Source: Brucella daejeonensis (GTDB lineage: Bacteria > Pseudomonadota > Alphaproteobacteria > Rhizobiales > Rhizobiaceae). Taken from it: a DNA stretch of 34,208 bases. The notes beneath the pieces were generated by a model, which made no database searches, was not told the origin of the DNA, and saw nothing but the letters and a program-made list of their open reading frames with translations. Location of the stretch: assembly GCF_014199265.1 (NCBI RefSeq), contig NZ_JACIJG010000031.1:1-34208 (forward strand), given 5' to 3'. Made by a program: the position numbers and the translations under genes. How positions within the stretch are numbered: position 1 is the first letter of the stretch; every line of letters begins with the position of its first letter. Shown here piece by piece: positions 7,961 to 15,612 of the stretch.

Positions 7961-8116
7961 ATGCTCCGGCGTTTGACAATCCTGTGCTTGATGATCGCCG
8001 GCTGTGCAGCCGTCGCGAGCATTTTCGTAGACCAGAGATACAATGTCTATCGGGACCAGCCGGTCGTCGGGCCTCTTGCCGCCTACACGCGGGAGCACGG
8101 GGGAACGAGACCATGA
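7961..8116 (+). CDS. Small predicted lipoprotein or membrane peptide (51 aa)
   Basis: An open frame from ATG 7961. The N-terminus is short and basic, then hydrophobic, and ends in a lipobox-like IAGC (MLRRLTILCLMIAGC), so Cys15 could be lipid-modified. If not, the segment through AAVASIF is one membrane helix. The remainder (DQRYNVYRDQPVVGPLAAYT) is short and polar. It overlaps the next gene by ATGA (bases 8113-8116), a sign of translational coupling. No strong ribosome site is visible (only a G-run, GGGGG). I do not recognise the family. Confidence 0.45.
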   Translation: MLRRLTILCLMIAGCAAVASIFVDQRYNVYRDQPVVGPLAAYTREHGGTRP

Positions 8117-8277
8117 GAAAAGCACGAGCCATCGCGGCAATCGCACTGCGCGTATTCCTGTTCACTGCCATTTTCACCGGCCCGGCAGCGACCTTCGCCT
8201 ATACACAGATCGGCCAGCACTCGGGAATGAGCGGTATCGGCCTCGTGCTTTATGTGAGCCTGCAACGAAGCGCATAA
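8113..8277 (+). CDS. Small predicted membrane/exported peptide (54 aa)
   Basis: ATG at 8113 sits inside the stop of the preceding small gene (ATGA overlap). The product starts MRKARAIAAIALRVFLFTAI, a positively charged N-terminus plus a hydrophobic core, then FTGPAATFAYTQIGQH and a second weakly hydrophobic stretch GIGLVLYVSLQ. It looks like a signal peptide (possible cut near TFA) or a one- to two-helix membrane peptide. A longer in-frame start at 7876 exists, but that extension overlaps the whole upstream gene. No known family is recognised. The amn start follows 40 bases later. Confidence 0.45.
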   Translation: MRKARAIAAIALRVFLFTAIFTGPAATFAYTQIGQHSGMSGIGLVLYVSLQRSA

Positions 8278-8316
8278 CAGGTCATGTCACGGTCATGGAG
8301 TTTGCTATACTGGGCC

Positions 8317-9819
8317 ATGACACAGCGAATCGAACACCCTTTTCTGACCGAGATCGAGACGCCTCCCACGGTCGATCCCGAGGTTTTCACCGATGCAAGT
8401 GCGGCGGTTGCCGCCCTGCAAAAGCTTTATGAGCGCAACACCGCCTTTCTTCGCGATGCCTTCGGGAAAGTAGCGCGCGGAGAAGCGCAGCCGCAGCGCT
8501 ATCGCGCCTTCTACCCGGAAATCTGCCTGTCCACCTCCAGCTTCGCGCATGTGGACTCCCGGCTTGCCTTTGGGCATGTGTCGACACCCGGCGACTACTC
8601 GGCGACGGTTACGCGACCGGACCTGTTCGATCATTATCTCGACGAACAGATCCGCCTTCTGATGCGAAACCACGGCGTGACAGTCACCGTGAGGGAATCC
8701 GCGACGCCGATCCCGATCCATTTCGCTTTCCGGGAAGGCACCTATGTCGAGGCTTCCGTAGCCAATGCCTTCACGCACCCGCTTCGCGACCTTTTCGACG
8801 TGCCCGATCTGGCGGCGACCGACGACAAGATCGTCAATGCCGACTTCGACCCGGCGCCGGGTGAACCCATGCCGCTTGCGCCTTTCACGGCCCAGCGCAT
8901 CGATTATTCGCTGCATCGGCTGGCGCATTATACGGCCACCGATCCGGCGCATTTCCAGAACTTCGTCCTGTTCACCAACTACCAGTTCTATATGGACGAG
9001 TTCTGCGCCTATGCGCGCAAGCTCATGGCGGATGGCGGCGGCGGGTACGAACGGTTCGTGGAACCGGGCAACATCGTCACGCTGGCCGGGGAAACGGCGC
9101 CGAGCAACGGGAATTCGTTGCAGCGTCTGCCGCAAATGCCCGCCTATCACCTGCAACGCGCGGATCATTCCGGCATAACCATGATCAATATCGGCGTGGG
9201 ACCGTCCAACGCCAAGACCATCACCGACCATATCGCCGTGCTGCGCCCTCACGCATGGCTGATGCTCGGCCATTGCGCCGGATTGCGCAACAGCCAGCAA
9301 CTCGGCGATTACGTCCTCGCTCATGCCTATATGCGCGAGGACCATGTTCTCGATGACGATCTGCCGGTCTGGGTGCCCCTGCCCGCGCTCGCCGAAATTC
9401 AGGTGGCGCTCGAAGAAGCCGTCGAGGAAATCACCGGCCTTGAGGGCTACGACCTGAAACGCATCATGCGGACGGGCACGGTCGCGACCATCGACAACCG
9501 CAACTGGGAACTGCGCGACCAGCGCGGTCCGGTTCAGCGTCTTTCGCAGGCACGCGCCGTTGCGCTAGACATGGAATCCGCCACGATTGCCGCAAACGGT
9601 TTCCGCTTCCGCGTGCCCTACGGCACGTTGCTCTGCGTCTCCGACAAACCGCTGCATGGAGAATTGAAACTGCCGGGCATGGCGACGGAATTCTACAAGC
9701 GACAGGTGGCGCAACACCTTCGCATCGGCATCCGCGCCATGGAAAAAATCGCAGCCATGCCGGATGAAAGGCTGCATTCACGCAAGCTCAGAAGCTTTTA
9801 CGAAACCGCTTTCCAGTGA
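8317..9819 (+). CDS. amn: AMP nucleosidase
   Basis: Hydrolyses AMP to adenine and ribose 5-phosphate in the cytoplasm, so it drains excess AMP and supports purine balance. From ATG 8317 it is 500 residues, close to E. coli Amn (484). An in-frame ATG at 8284 would add 11 residues; neither start has a strong ribosome site, and 8317 is preferred because it gives the usual length. The N-terminal Amn-specific domain (to about residue 180) is followed by a nucleoside-phosphorylase-like catalytic domain. Family signatures seen are TMINIGVGPSNAKTITDH, HAWLMLGHCAGLRNSQQLGDY, VLAHAYMREDHVLD and, towards the C-terminus, VALDMESATIAANGFRFRVPYGTLLCVSD. The ALDMES glutamate is the substrate-ribose contact of this fold. 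Confidence 0.95.
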   Translation: MTQRIEHPFLTEIETPPTVDPEVFTDASAAVAALQKLYERNTAFLRDAFGKVARGEAQPQRYRAFYPEICLSTSSFAHVDSRLAFGHVSTPGDYSATVTRPDLFDHYLDEQIRLLMRNHGVTVTVRESATPIPIHFAFREGTYVEASVANAFTHPLRDLFDVPDLAATDDKIVNADFDPAPGEPMPLAPFTAQRIDYSLHRLAHYTATDPAHFQNFVLFTNYQFYMDEFCAYARKLMADGGGGYERFVEPGNIVTLAGETAPSNGNSLQRLPQMPAYHLQRADHSGITMINIGVGPSNAKTITDHIAVLRPHAWLMLGHCAGLRNSQQLGDYVLAHAYMREDHVLDDDLPVWVPLPALAEIQVALEEAVEEITGLEGYDLKRIMRTGTVATIDNRNWELRDQRGPVQRLSQARAVALDMESATIAANGFRFRVPYGTLLCVSDKPLHGELKLPGMATEFYKRQVAQHLRIGIRAMEKIAAMPDERLHSRKLRSFYETAFQ

Positions 9820-9827
9820 AATTAAGA

Positions 9828-9896
9828 GAGTAAGGGAGTAAGGGAGTAAGGGAGTAAGGGAGTAAGGGAGTAAGGGAGTAAGGGAGTAAGGGAGTA
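9828..9896 (+). repeat. 8-bp tandem array (GAGTAAGG), 8.6 copies
   Basis: Eight perfect GAGTAAGG units from 9828 to 9891 plus a partial GAGTA, starting 8 bases after the amn stop. Each junction creates a GGG run, giving eight GGG runs with 5-base AGTAA loops. This meets the usual G-quadruplex pattern on the plus strand. The array should vary in copy number by slippage. Confidence 0.95.
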
Positions 9897-9914
9897 GAAT
9901 GACTTATTCTCGAT

Positions 9915-9939
9915 CAAGGCAAATATTTTACTTGCCTTG
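9915..9939 (+). terminator. Hairpin between the two 8-bp arrays
   Basis: Perfect 8-bp stem CAAGGCAA (9915-9922) with TTGCCTTG (9932-9939) and a 9-base AT-rich loop. It may be the amn terminator, although no T-run follows. Confidence 0.5.
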
Positions 9940-9956
9940 TCCACTACTTGCCCGCA

Positions 9957-10012
9957 CCCTATTCCCCTATTCCCCTATTCCCCTATTCCCCTATTCCCCT
10001 ATTCCCCTATTC
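9957..10012 (+). repeat. 8-bp tandem array (CCCTATTC), 7 copies
   Basis: Seven perfect CCCTATTC units, ending 36 bases before the start codon of the next gene. It holds six CCCC runs separated by TATT, so the minus strand has a G4N4 quadruplex pattern. The unit's reverse complement (GAATAGGG) differs from the upstream GAGTAAGG at two of eight positions, so the two arrays form a long imperfect inverted repeat. Confidence 0.95.
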
Positions 10013-10048
10013 ATTATCGCGCCGCAATCGGCGGCTACGGACTGTTGC

Positions 10049-11068
10049 ATGTCGAAAATCCGCGAAAACCTGCCCTTTCTGATCCTGCTTGGCGCTGTGG
10101 CGCTATCGGTTCCGCTTGTGCTCGGCTTCTTCGGCGCAGTGCATCCGGCGCTCGATTCCTTCTCGCATTTCAGAGCCCATCTTGCCGTCTTGATGGGATT
10201 GCTCGCCCTGCCGCTGTTTTTCACAAGGATGCGGCGCGAGGCAGCCATGCTGCTACTGTTCGCAATCATGGCGTTTGCCACGACTTCAGGGGCCGTACGC
10301 GAATATCTGAGCGGTTCCGGCGGTGCGCAGGCGCAAGCGCAGGAACCGGTGGGCGCACGCTATAGCCTCGTCCAGATCAATCTGCGGGAAGACAATCCGC
10401 AACCCAAGCGCATTCTCCAGATGATCGCCCGGGAAAAGCCCGATGTGATCACCTACCAGGAAGCGAGCGAGCAATGGGGCAAATGGCTCGCCATTCTGAA
10501 AAGCACTTACCCGTATCGCCTCAACTGCCGGGACGATCCCCGGACCTGGGGCGTGGGCATCCTGTCGCGACGTCCCTTCAGCGACAAGGAACAGACGGCC
10601 TGTGTCGGCGACGGGCTGCTTGCGATCGCTCCGATCGATTTCGGAGGTACGACCGTCAATGTCGCCGCCCTGCATTTTTCGTGGCCATGGCCGCGCTGGC
10701 AGCCGCACCAGCTTCGTTATATCGAACCGGGACTGAAAAAGCTGAGCGGGCCGTCCATCATCGCCGGGGATTTCAACGCCGTTCCGTGGAGCAATGCCGT
10801 GCGCCGTGTCGAACAGGCGTCCGGCACAACCCATATGACAGGCATCGGCGGAACCTGGCTCGCCCGGTTCCTGCCGGTTTCTCTCGCCCCCTATATCGGC
10901 CTGCCCATCGATCAGATTCTCGTCAGCGGTGAGATCGGCGCGCCAAGAATTTCCATACGTGCAGATGCCGGGTCGGATCACCTCCCCGTGCGGATTGACT
11001 TTTCCGTCCCCCTGCCCGTACGGCCGGACGAAGACGAACCCGAAACCCAATCCGTCATGCTGCAATGA
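10049..11068 (+). CDS. Endonuclease/exonuclease/phosphatase-family membrane protein
   Basis: A 339-residue protein with three N-terminal membrane helices (about residues 8-30, 43-62 and 66-85: LILLGAVALSVPLVLGFF, LAVLMGLLALPLFF, AAMLLLFAIMAFATTSG). A C-terminal EEP (DNase I/synaptojanin-like) metal-dependent phosphoesterase domain follows. Motifs are SLVQINLREDNP, VITYQEAS (catalytic Glu), VAALHFSWPW, SIIAGDFNAVPWS (Asp/Asn) and AGSDHLPVRI (terminal Asp-His pair). The active site probably faces the periplasm. Substrate unknown; possibilities include nucleic acid, phosphoinositide or phospholipid. The same frame is open upstream to 9899, but that stretch translates the CCCTATTC array into PYSPIPLF repeats and is unlikely to be protein. 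ATG 10049 begins at normal sequence. Confidence 0.85.
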   Translation: MSKIRENLPFLILLGAVALSVPLVLGFFGAVHPALDSFSHFRAHLAVLMGLLALPLFFTRMRREAAMLLLFAIMAFATTSGAVREYLSGSGGAQAQAQEPVGARYSLVQINLREDNPQPKRILQMIAREKPDVITYQEASEQWGKWLAILKSTYPYRLNCRDDPRTWGVGILSRRPFSDKEQTACVGDGLLAIAPIDFGGTTVNVAALHFSWPWPRWQPHQLRYIEPGLKKLSGPSIIAGDFNAVPWSNAVRRVEQASGTTHMTGIGGTWLARFLPVSLAPYIGLPIDQILVSGEIGAPRISIRADAGSDHLPVRIDFSVPLPVRPDEDEPETQSVMLQ

Positions 11069-11093
11069 AAAAGGCGGTCCAGGACCGCCTTTT
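11069..11093 (+). terminator. Terminator after the EEP-family gene
   Basis: AAAAGGCGGT (11069-11078) pairs with ACCGCCTTTT (11084-11093), loop CCAGG, immediately behind the stop codon. Read on the minus strand the stem also ends in TTTTT, so it may serve both directions. Confidence 0.85.
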
Positions 11094-11114
11094 CATATTC
11101 TCACAATACCGACA

Positions 11115-11218
11115 TTCACACAAACCGGTCCTTCGCCGACATTTTCCCAACGGCGGACGAGACGGACACGGTCTCGAATGTGAACATTTACATGTTCACA
11201 TAGACCGGTCCTTCGCCG
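11115..11218. repeat. 24-bp direct repeat copying the 3' end of the ETF-QO gene
   Basis: Bases 11115-11138 and 11195-11218 agree at 22 of 24 positions, exactly 80 bases apart. The right copy encodes the last residues of ETF-QO (GEGPVYVN); the left copy lies beyond its stop. Between them, 11178-11186 pairs with 11193-11201 (9 bp) around the stop codon, a possible weak terminator. Confidence 0.8.
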
Positions 11219-12894
11219 CCTTGTGGCGGAACCCAGTTGATGTTCTGGTTCGGGTCCTTGATGTCGCAGGTTTTGCAGTGGACGCAGTTCTGCGCATTGA
11301 TGACGAAACGGACGTCCTTGGCCTGCGGATCGGCGGCCGAATTGCCGTCCGCATCCACCCACTCATAGACGCCTGCCGGGCAATAGCGTGTCGATGGACC
11401 GGCGAAAACGTCGTGTTCGGATGCCTTCTGCAATTCCATATCGCGCACCTGAAGATGCACCGGCTCGTTTTCATCATGGTTCGTGTTCGAGAGAAACACT
11501 GACGACAGGCGGTCGAAGGTCAGGACGCCGTCCGGCTTCGGATAGTCGATCTTCGTGTGCTTCGCCGCCGGATCGAGAGACTGCGCGTCATTCTTTCCGT
11601 GCTTCATCGTGCCGAAGAACGAGAAACCGAACAACTGGTTGGTCCACATGTCGAGTCCGCCCAGCGCCACTCCGATTGCCGTGCCGAATTTCGACCAGAG
11701 CGGCTTGACGTTGCGAACCCGCTTGAGATCCTTGCCGATGGCGCTCGCGCGCCAGCTGTTTTCGATCTCGACCGGTTCGTCATTCGCCCGACCGGCCGCA
11801 AGAGCCTCGGCAATCTTGTCGGCCGCGAGAATCCCCGACAGGATCGCATTGTGGCTGCCCTTGATGCGCGGCACGTTGACGAAGCCAGCGGAACAGCCGA
11901 TGAGCGCTCCGCCGGGGAACGAAAGCTTCGGCACCGACTGGTAGCCGCCTTCGGTGATGGCGCGCGCGCCATAGGAAAGCCGCTTGCCGCCCTCGAAAAC
12001 ATCGCGGATGGCCGGATGCGTCTTGAAACGCTGGAATTCCTCGAACGGCGAAAGATAGGGGTTCTTGTAGTTGAGATGCAGCACGAAGCCGACCGCAACC
12101 ATATTGTCTTCCAAATGGTAGAGGAACGAACCGCCGCCCGTCTTCATATCGAGCGGCCAACCAAACGAGTGCTGTACGAGGCCGGGCTTGTGTCTGGACG
12201 GATCGACCTGCCACAACTCCTTCAGGCCGATGCCGTACTTGGCAGGCTCGCGCCCTTCGTCCAGCTTGAACTTCGCGATCAGCTGCTTGGCCAGCGAGCC
12301 GCGAGCGCCTTCGCCGATCAGCACATATTTGCCGAGCAGGGCCATGCCCCGCGTATAGTTTGGACCGTGCGTTCCGTCGCGTTCCACACCCATGTCGCCC
12401 GTGGCGACACCGATGACCGCGCCTTCATCGTTGTAAAGCACCTCGGTCGCGGCGAATCCCGGATAGATTTCGACGCCCAGTTCTTCTGCCTTGGTGCCGA
12501 GCCAGCGGCAGACATTGCCGAGCGAGACAATGTAATTGCCGTGATTGTTCATCAGGGGCGGCATGGCGAAATTCGGCAGACGCACCGAACCGGCAGGTCC
12601 CAGCACAAGGAAATGATCGGCGGTCACCGGCGTCTTGAACGGATGTCCTTCCTCCTCGCGCCAGTCCGGCAGAAGCTGGTCGATACCCACGGGATCGACC
12701 ACCGCACCTGACAGAATATGCGCGCCGACTTCACCGCCCTTTTCAAGCACGACGACGGAGAGTTCAGGATTGACCTGCTTGAAGCGGATCGCAGCGGCAA
12801 GACCGGCAGGCCCGGCGCCGACAATCACCACGTCGAACTCCATGCTCTCGCGTTCGGGAAGCTCCTGGTTTGCATGTTCTGGGGCTTCTGACAT
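11188..12894 (-). CDS. Electron transfer flavoprotein-ubiquinone oxidoreductase
   Basis: Membrane-associated enzyme that takes electrons from electron transfer flavoprotein (fed by acyl-CoA and other dehydrogenases) and passes them to ubiquinone. It has 568 residues; the ATG is preceded by GGAGGGA. Seen: the FAD-binding Rossmann motif VVIVGAGPAGLAAAIRF near residue 22, a second FAD contact around LIGCSAGFVNVPRIKGSHNA, and a C-terminal ferredoxin-like domain with the four 4Fe-4S cysteines (YCPAGVYEW ... NCVHCKTCDIKDPNQNINW). Length and domain order match mitochondrial/proteobacterial ETF-QO (etfD), rather than the shorter FixC. etfAB are not in the window. A palindrome 232 bases upstream resembles a LiuR operator, fitting a role in branched-chain amino acid and fatty acid breakdown. 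Confidence 0.95.
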   Translation of the reverse strand: MSEAPEHANQELPERESMEFDVVIVGAGPAGLAAAIRFKQVNPELSVVVLEKGGEVGAHILSGAVVDPVGIDQLLPDWREEEGHPFKTPVTADHFLVLGPAGSVRLPNFAMPPLMNNHGNYIVSLGNVCRWLGTKAEELGVEIYPGFAATEVLYNDEGAVIGVATGDMGVERDGTHGPNYTRGMALLGKYVLIGEGARGSLAKQLIAKFKLDEGREPAKYGIGLKELWQVDPSRHKPGLVQHSFGWPLDMKTGGGSFLYHLEDNMVAVGFVLHLNYKNPYLSPFEEFQRFKTHPAIRDVFEGGKRLSYGARAITEGGYQSVPKLSFPGGALIGCSAGFVNVPRIKGSHNAILSGILAADKIAEALAAGRANDEPVEIENSWRASAIGKDLKRVRNVKPLWSKFGTAIGVALGGLDMWTNQLFGFSFFGTMKHGKNDAQSLDPAAKHTKIDYPKPDGVLTFDRLSSVFLSNTNHDENEPVHLQVRDMELQKASEHDVFAGPSTRYCPAGVYEWVDADGNSAADPQAKDVRFVINAQNCVHCKTCDIKDPNQNINWVPPQGGEGPVYVNM

Positions 12895-13125
12895 TCATCC
12901 CTCCGTCAGGTACAGCATCGTCTCCTCACTAGGGCAGCGCAGACAATGCATCCAATTGTTTTTATGCATGATCCAATCGCCATTATCCATGAACCGGCTG
13001 TTCCGGCACAGGTGACGACGAAAAGATCCTCCTTCCCCTAATTCGTGCTTACCCTGTCGCAGAGTTGAAGACTGTCGCAAATGCGTCCAATTGTCCAAAA
13101 TGGATGTTCCAAGCCTCCAACGCAA

Positions 13126-13141
13126 TTTACCTTAACGTAAA
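13126..13141. promoter_or_regulatory. LiuR-like palindromic operator upstream of ETF-QO
   Basis: TTTACCTTAACGTAAA differs at one base from the perfect palindrome TTTACGTTAACGTAAA, the kind of site I recall for the MerR-family regulator LiuR (branched-chain amino acid degradation; etf genes are known targets). It sits in the 479-base gap between the divergent ETF-QO and uracil-DNA glycosylase genes. The assignment is by motif resemblance only. I see nothing else definite in 12895-13350. Confidence 0.45.
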
Positions 13142-13350
13142 CGTAATACAACAGGCAATTCAAGAAAGCGCGATAACGCGTTTATATGGGCGGATGCCGG
13201 TAATCCAGACATCGCGTCATTGAAGCAATACTGCGGACAAAACCGTCATGCCGTCCGTAAAAGGTCATTTTTGCGCGGCCTGCCCGCTTTTCGAAACAGT
13301 CATAGAGGGATAAATCCCGGACCACTCTTGCATTCACCGCCAAAATTCGC

Positions 13351-13369
13351 CACCTCAGTTATCGAGGTG
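13351..13369 (+). promoter_or_regulatory. Hairpin covering the ribosome site of the uracil-DNA glycosylase gene
   Basis: CACCTC (13351-13356) is the exact complement of GAGGTG (13364-13369), the Shine-Dalgarno sequence 4 bases before the ATG at 13374. The loop is 7 bases. Folding would hide the ribosome site and could dampen translation. Confidence 0.45.
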
Positions 13370-13373
13370 CAAA

Positions 13374-14231
13374 ATGACTGATGGCCGCGAAACGCTGGAT
13401 ATGGAAGGCTTGCTCCGCTTTTACGCGGAAGCAGGCGTCGACATGCCGCTTTCCGAAACGCCTGTCGACCGGTTTGCCGAGCCGCAGCGCCCTGCCCCGG
13501 CGCAGCAGGCAGCGCAGGCGCCAAATGCATCATCGGAGCGCCGTCAGCAACAGCCTCGTCCCGCGCCGACGCCTTCGCCTGCAAGCAGGCCCGTGCAAGC
13601 TGCCGCCGACCTGCCGGACAATGCCCAGATCGCGCTCGCTCGCGAGGCTGCGTCACAGGCCGCGACTTTGGATGAATTGCGCGAACGGCTCGCGGCTTTT
13701 GACGGCTGCAATCTCAAGTTCACGGCCAAGAACCTCTGCTTTGCCGATGGCGACCCCGCATCCGACGTCATGTTCATCGGTGAAGCTCCGGGACGAGACG
13801 AGGATATGGAAGGCCTGCCCTTCCTGGGCAAGTCCGGCCAGTTATTGAACCGGATGATCGAATCCATCGGTCTCAAGCGCGAGAACGTCTATATTGCAAA
13901 CACGATCCCCTGGCGTCCGCCGGGCAATCGTACGCCGACGCCTCTTGAAACCGAACTTTGCCGCCCGTTCATCGAGCGTCAGATCGAACTGGCCGCACCC
14001 AGGGTACTCGTCGCGCTTGGCGGGCCTGCGGGCAAGGCCCTGACGGGTGCAACCGAAGGCATTTTGCGGCTTCGCGGCAACTGGAAAATCCACCGGACGC
14101 CTTCCGGCCTGGAAATCCCGGTCATGCCGACGCTGCATCCGGCTTATCTTTTACGCACCCCGGCGCAAAAACGCTTCGCCTGGCGCGACTTTCTGGCTGT
14201 AAAACTGAAACTGGCCGAATTGAACAGTTGA
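13374..14231 (+). CDS. Uracil-DNA glycosylase, family 4-like
   Basis: Removes uracil from DNA to begin base-excision repair. It has 285 residues: an N-terminal Pro/Ala/Gln-rich, probably disordered stretch (to ~residue 85), then the UDG fold. Motif 1 is FIGEAPGRDEDMEGLPFLGKSGQLLNRM (split: GEAPGRDEDMEG and PFLGKSGQLLNRM), as in family 4; motif 2 is MPTLHPAYLLR. Canonical family-4 enzymes bind a 4Fe-4S cluster through four cysteines, one in KCRPPGNRTP. Here that position is Trp180 (IPWRPPGNRTP), and the N-terminal pair is spaced GCNLKFTAKNLC instead of CxxC. The cluster is therefore probably absent, as in other alphaproteobacterial relatives. This start follows a GAGGTG ribosome site. Confidence 0.85.
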   Translation: MTDGRETLDMEGLLRFYAEAGVDMPLSETPVDRFAEPQRPAPAQQAAQAPNASSERRQQQPRPAPTPSPASRPVQAAADLPDNAQIALAREAASQAATLDELRERLAAFDGCNLKFTAKNLCFADGDPASDVMFIGEAPGRDEDMEGLPFLGKSGQLLNRMIESIGLKRENVYIANTIPWRPPGNRTPTPLETELCRPFIERQIELAAPRVLVALGGPAGKALTGATEGILRLRGNWKIHRTPSGLEIPVMPTLHPAYLLRTPAQKRFAWRDFLAVKLKLAELNS

Positions 14232-14364
14232 TATTGCTTCGCCGGTTCGCTACGGACGCGCGCATTGTCACCAACATGCCGCAAACTCGCGCTAAAGCGC
14301 CGCTTGCAAAACCGCTCCCAAGCGACAAATAGCAATAAGATCCGTCCGTTTTTCGGAGTTCATC

Positions 14365-15612
14365 ATGGCTGGCCAGCTCCTGCCTATTGCCGCCTTGCTC
14401 GCAAGCACCTTTCTCATGCTGCTTGCCGGTGGTCTCGCGGGTATACTTCTGCCCCTGCGCAGCGGGCTGGAAGGATGGTCCACCACCACCATCGGCTGGA
14501 TGGGTACCAGCTATTCGCTCGCCTTCACCATCGGCTGCATCGTCGTGCCGCATCTGGTGCGGCGCGTCGGCCATGTCCGGGTCTTTTCCGCGGTGCTGAC
14601 CCTGCTTTCCATGGCACTGCTTTTTCATGCCCTCGTCGTCCATCCGGTCGCCTGGATGATCTTTCGCGGGATTGCGGGTTTCTCGCTCGCCGGAAGCTAC
14701 ATGATCATCGAAAGCTGGCTGAACGAGCGCGTGACCAACGAATCGCGCGGGCGCATTTTCTCGATCTACATGATCATTACGATGCTGGGCCTGATGTGTG
14801 GACAGTATATCCTGCCCTTCGGCGATGCGGCGACGCAGACGCTCTTCATCATCTGCGCCATCATCTATGCGAGCGCCTTGCTGCCAACCGCGCTTTCCAG
14901 TGCCCAGTCACCCAACCCGCTGACGCAGGTTTCGCTCGATATCAAGGGACTATATCGCCGTTCGCCCGCCGCCGCGGTCGGCTCGCTGATCGCCGGCATC
15001 GTGGCGGGCACCTGGAACTTCCTCGCCGCTATCTATGGCGAGATGAACGGCCTCTCGACCTTCGGCATTGCGACCATGCTTGCCTCCGCCATGGTCGGCG
15101 GCGCCATATTCCAGTATCCGATCGGTCGCGGTTCGGACTTTGTGGACCGCCGCTATGTCATGGTGATTGCGGGTGCAATCGGCTTTGCCCTGTCGCTGGT
15201 AATGGTTCTGTTCCACCCCACCTCGCCCTATGCGCTTTACGCGATGATGTTCCTGTTCGGATCGGTGATCTATCCGATCTACAGCCTGAATGTCGCCCAT
15301 GCGAACGACTATGCCGACGCCAGCGAATTCGTGAAGATTTCGGGCGGCCTGCTGATCATCTACGGTGTGGGCAGCGTCATCGGCCCCGCACTTTCGGGTC
15401 CGCTTATGGACCTGGTCGGCGCACCGGGCTTTTTTGTTGTCATGGCGATTGCCTATGGCATCTACGGCTTTCATGCCTTCTGGCGCATTCGCCGCTTCGA
15501 ACGCCCCGCCATCAGCGACCAGAAGACAGAATTCAAATTCCACACGCCGGACGGTCAGTCCACGCCGGAAACCATGCAACTCGACCCGCGCGCCGAAAAT
15601 ACACCGGGTTAA
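14365..15612 (+). CDS. MFS transporter (YcaD/YfkF-like)
   Basis: Major facilitator superfamily permease, 415 residues, with twelve predicted helices. Seen: the loop 2-3 signature VPHLVRRVGHVRVF, the FRGIAGFSLAGSYMIIESWLNE stretch in helices 4-5, which is typical of the YcaD/YfkF branch, and the equivalent second-half loop YPIGRGSDFVDRRYVM. The C-terminal tail of about 45 residues after the last helix is polar. Substrate unknown. A GGAG lies 6-10 bases before the ATG. The gene ends tail to tail with the DMT transporter, four bases apart. Confidence 0.85.
   Translation: MAGQLLPIAALLASTFLMLLAGGLAGILLPLRSGLEGWSTTTIGWMGTSYSLAFTIGCIVVPHLVRRVGHVRVFSAVLTLLSMALLFHALVVHPVAWMIFRGIAGFSLAGSYMIIESWLNERVTNESRGRIFSIYMIITMLGLMCGQYILPFGDAATQTLFIICAIIYASALLPTALSSAQSPNPLTQVSLDIKGLYRRSPAAAVGSLIAGIVAGTWNFLAAIYGEMNGLSTFGIATMLASAMVGGAIFQYPIGRGSDFVDRRYVMVIAGAIGFALSLVMVLFHPTSPYALYAMMFLFGSVIYPIYSLNVAHANDYADASEFVKISGGLLIIYGVGSVIGPALSGPLMDLVGAPGFFVVMAIAYGIYGFHAFWRIRRFERPAISDQKTEFKFHTPDGQSTPETMQLDPRAENTPG

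Noticed and set aside
9899..10048. N-terminal extension of the EEP protein through the 8-bp array
   Set aside because: The extension encodes only array-derived PYSPIPLF repeats and lacks a ribosome site; ATG 10049 begins at normal sequence. Kept as a finding, not as the gene start.
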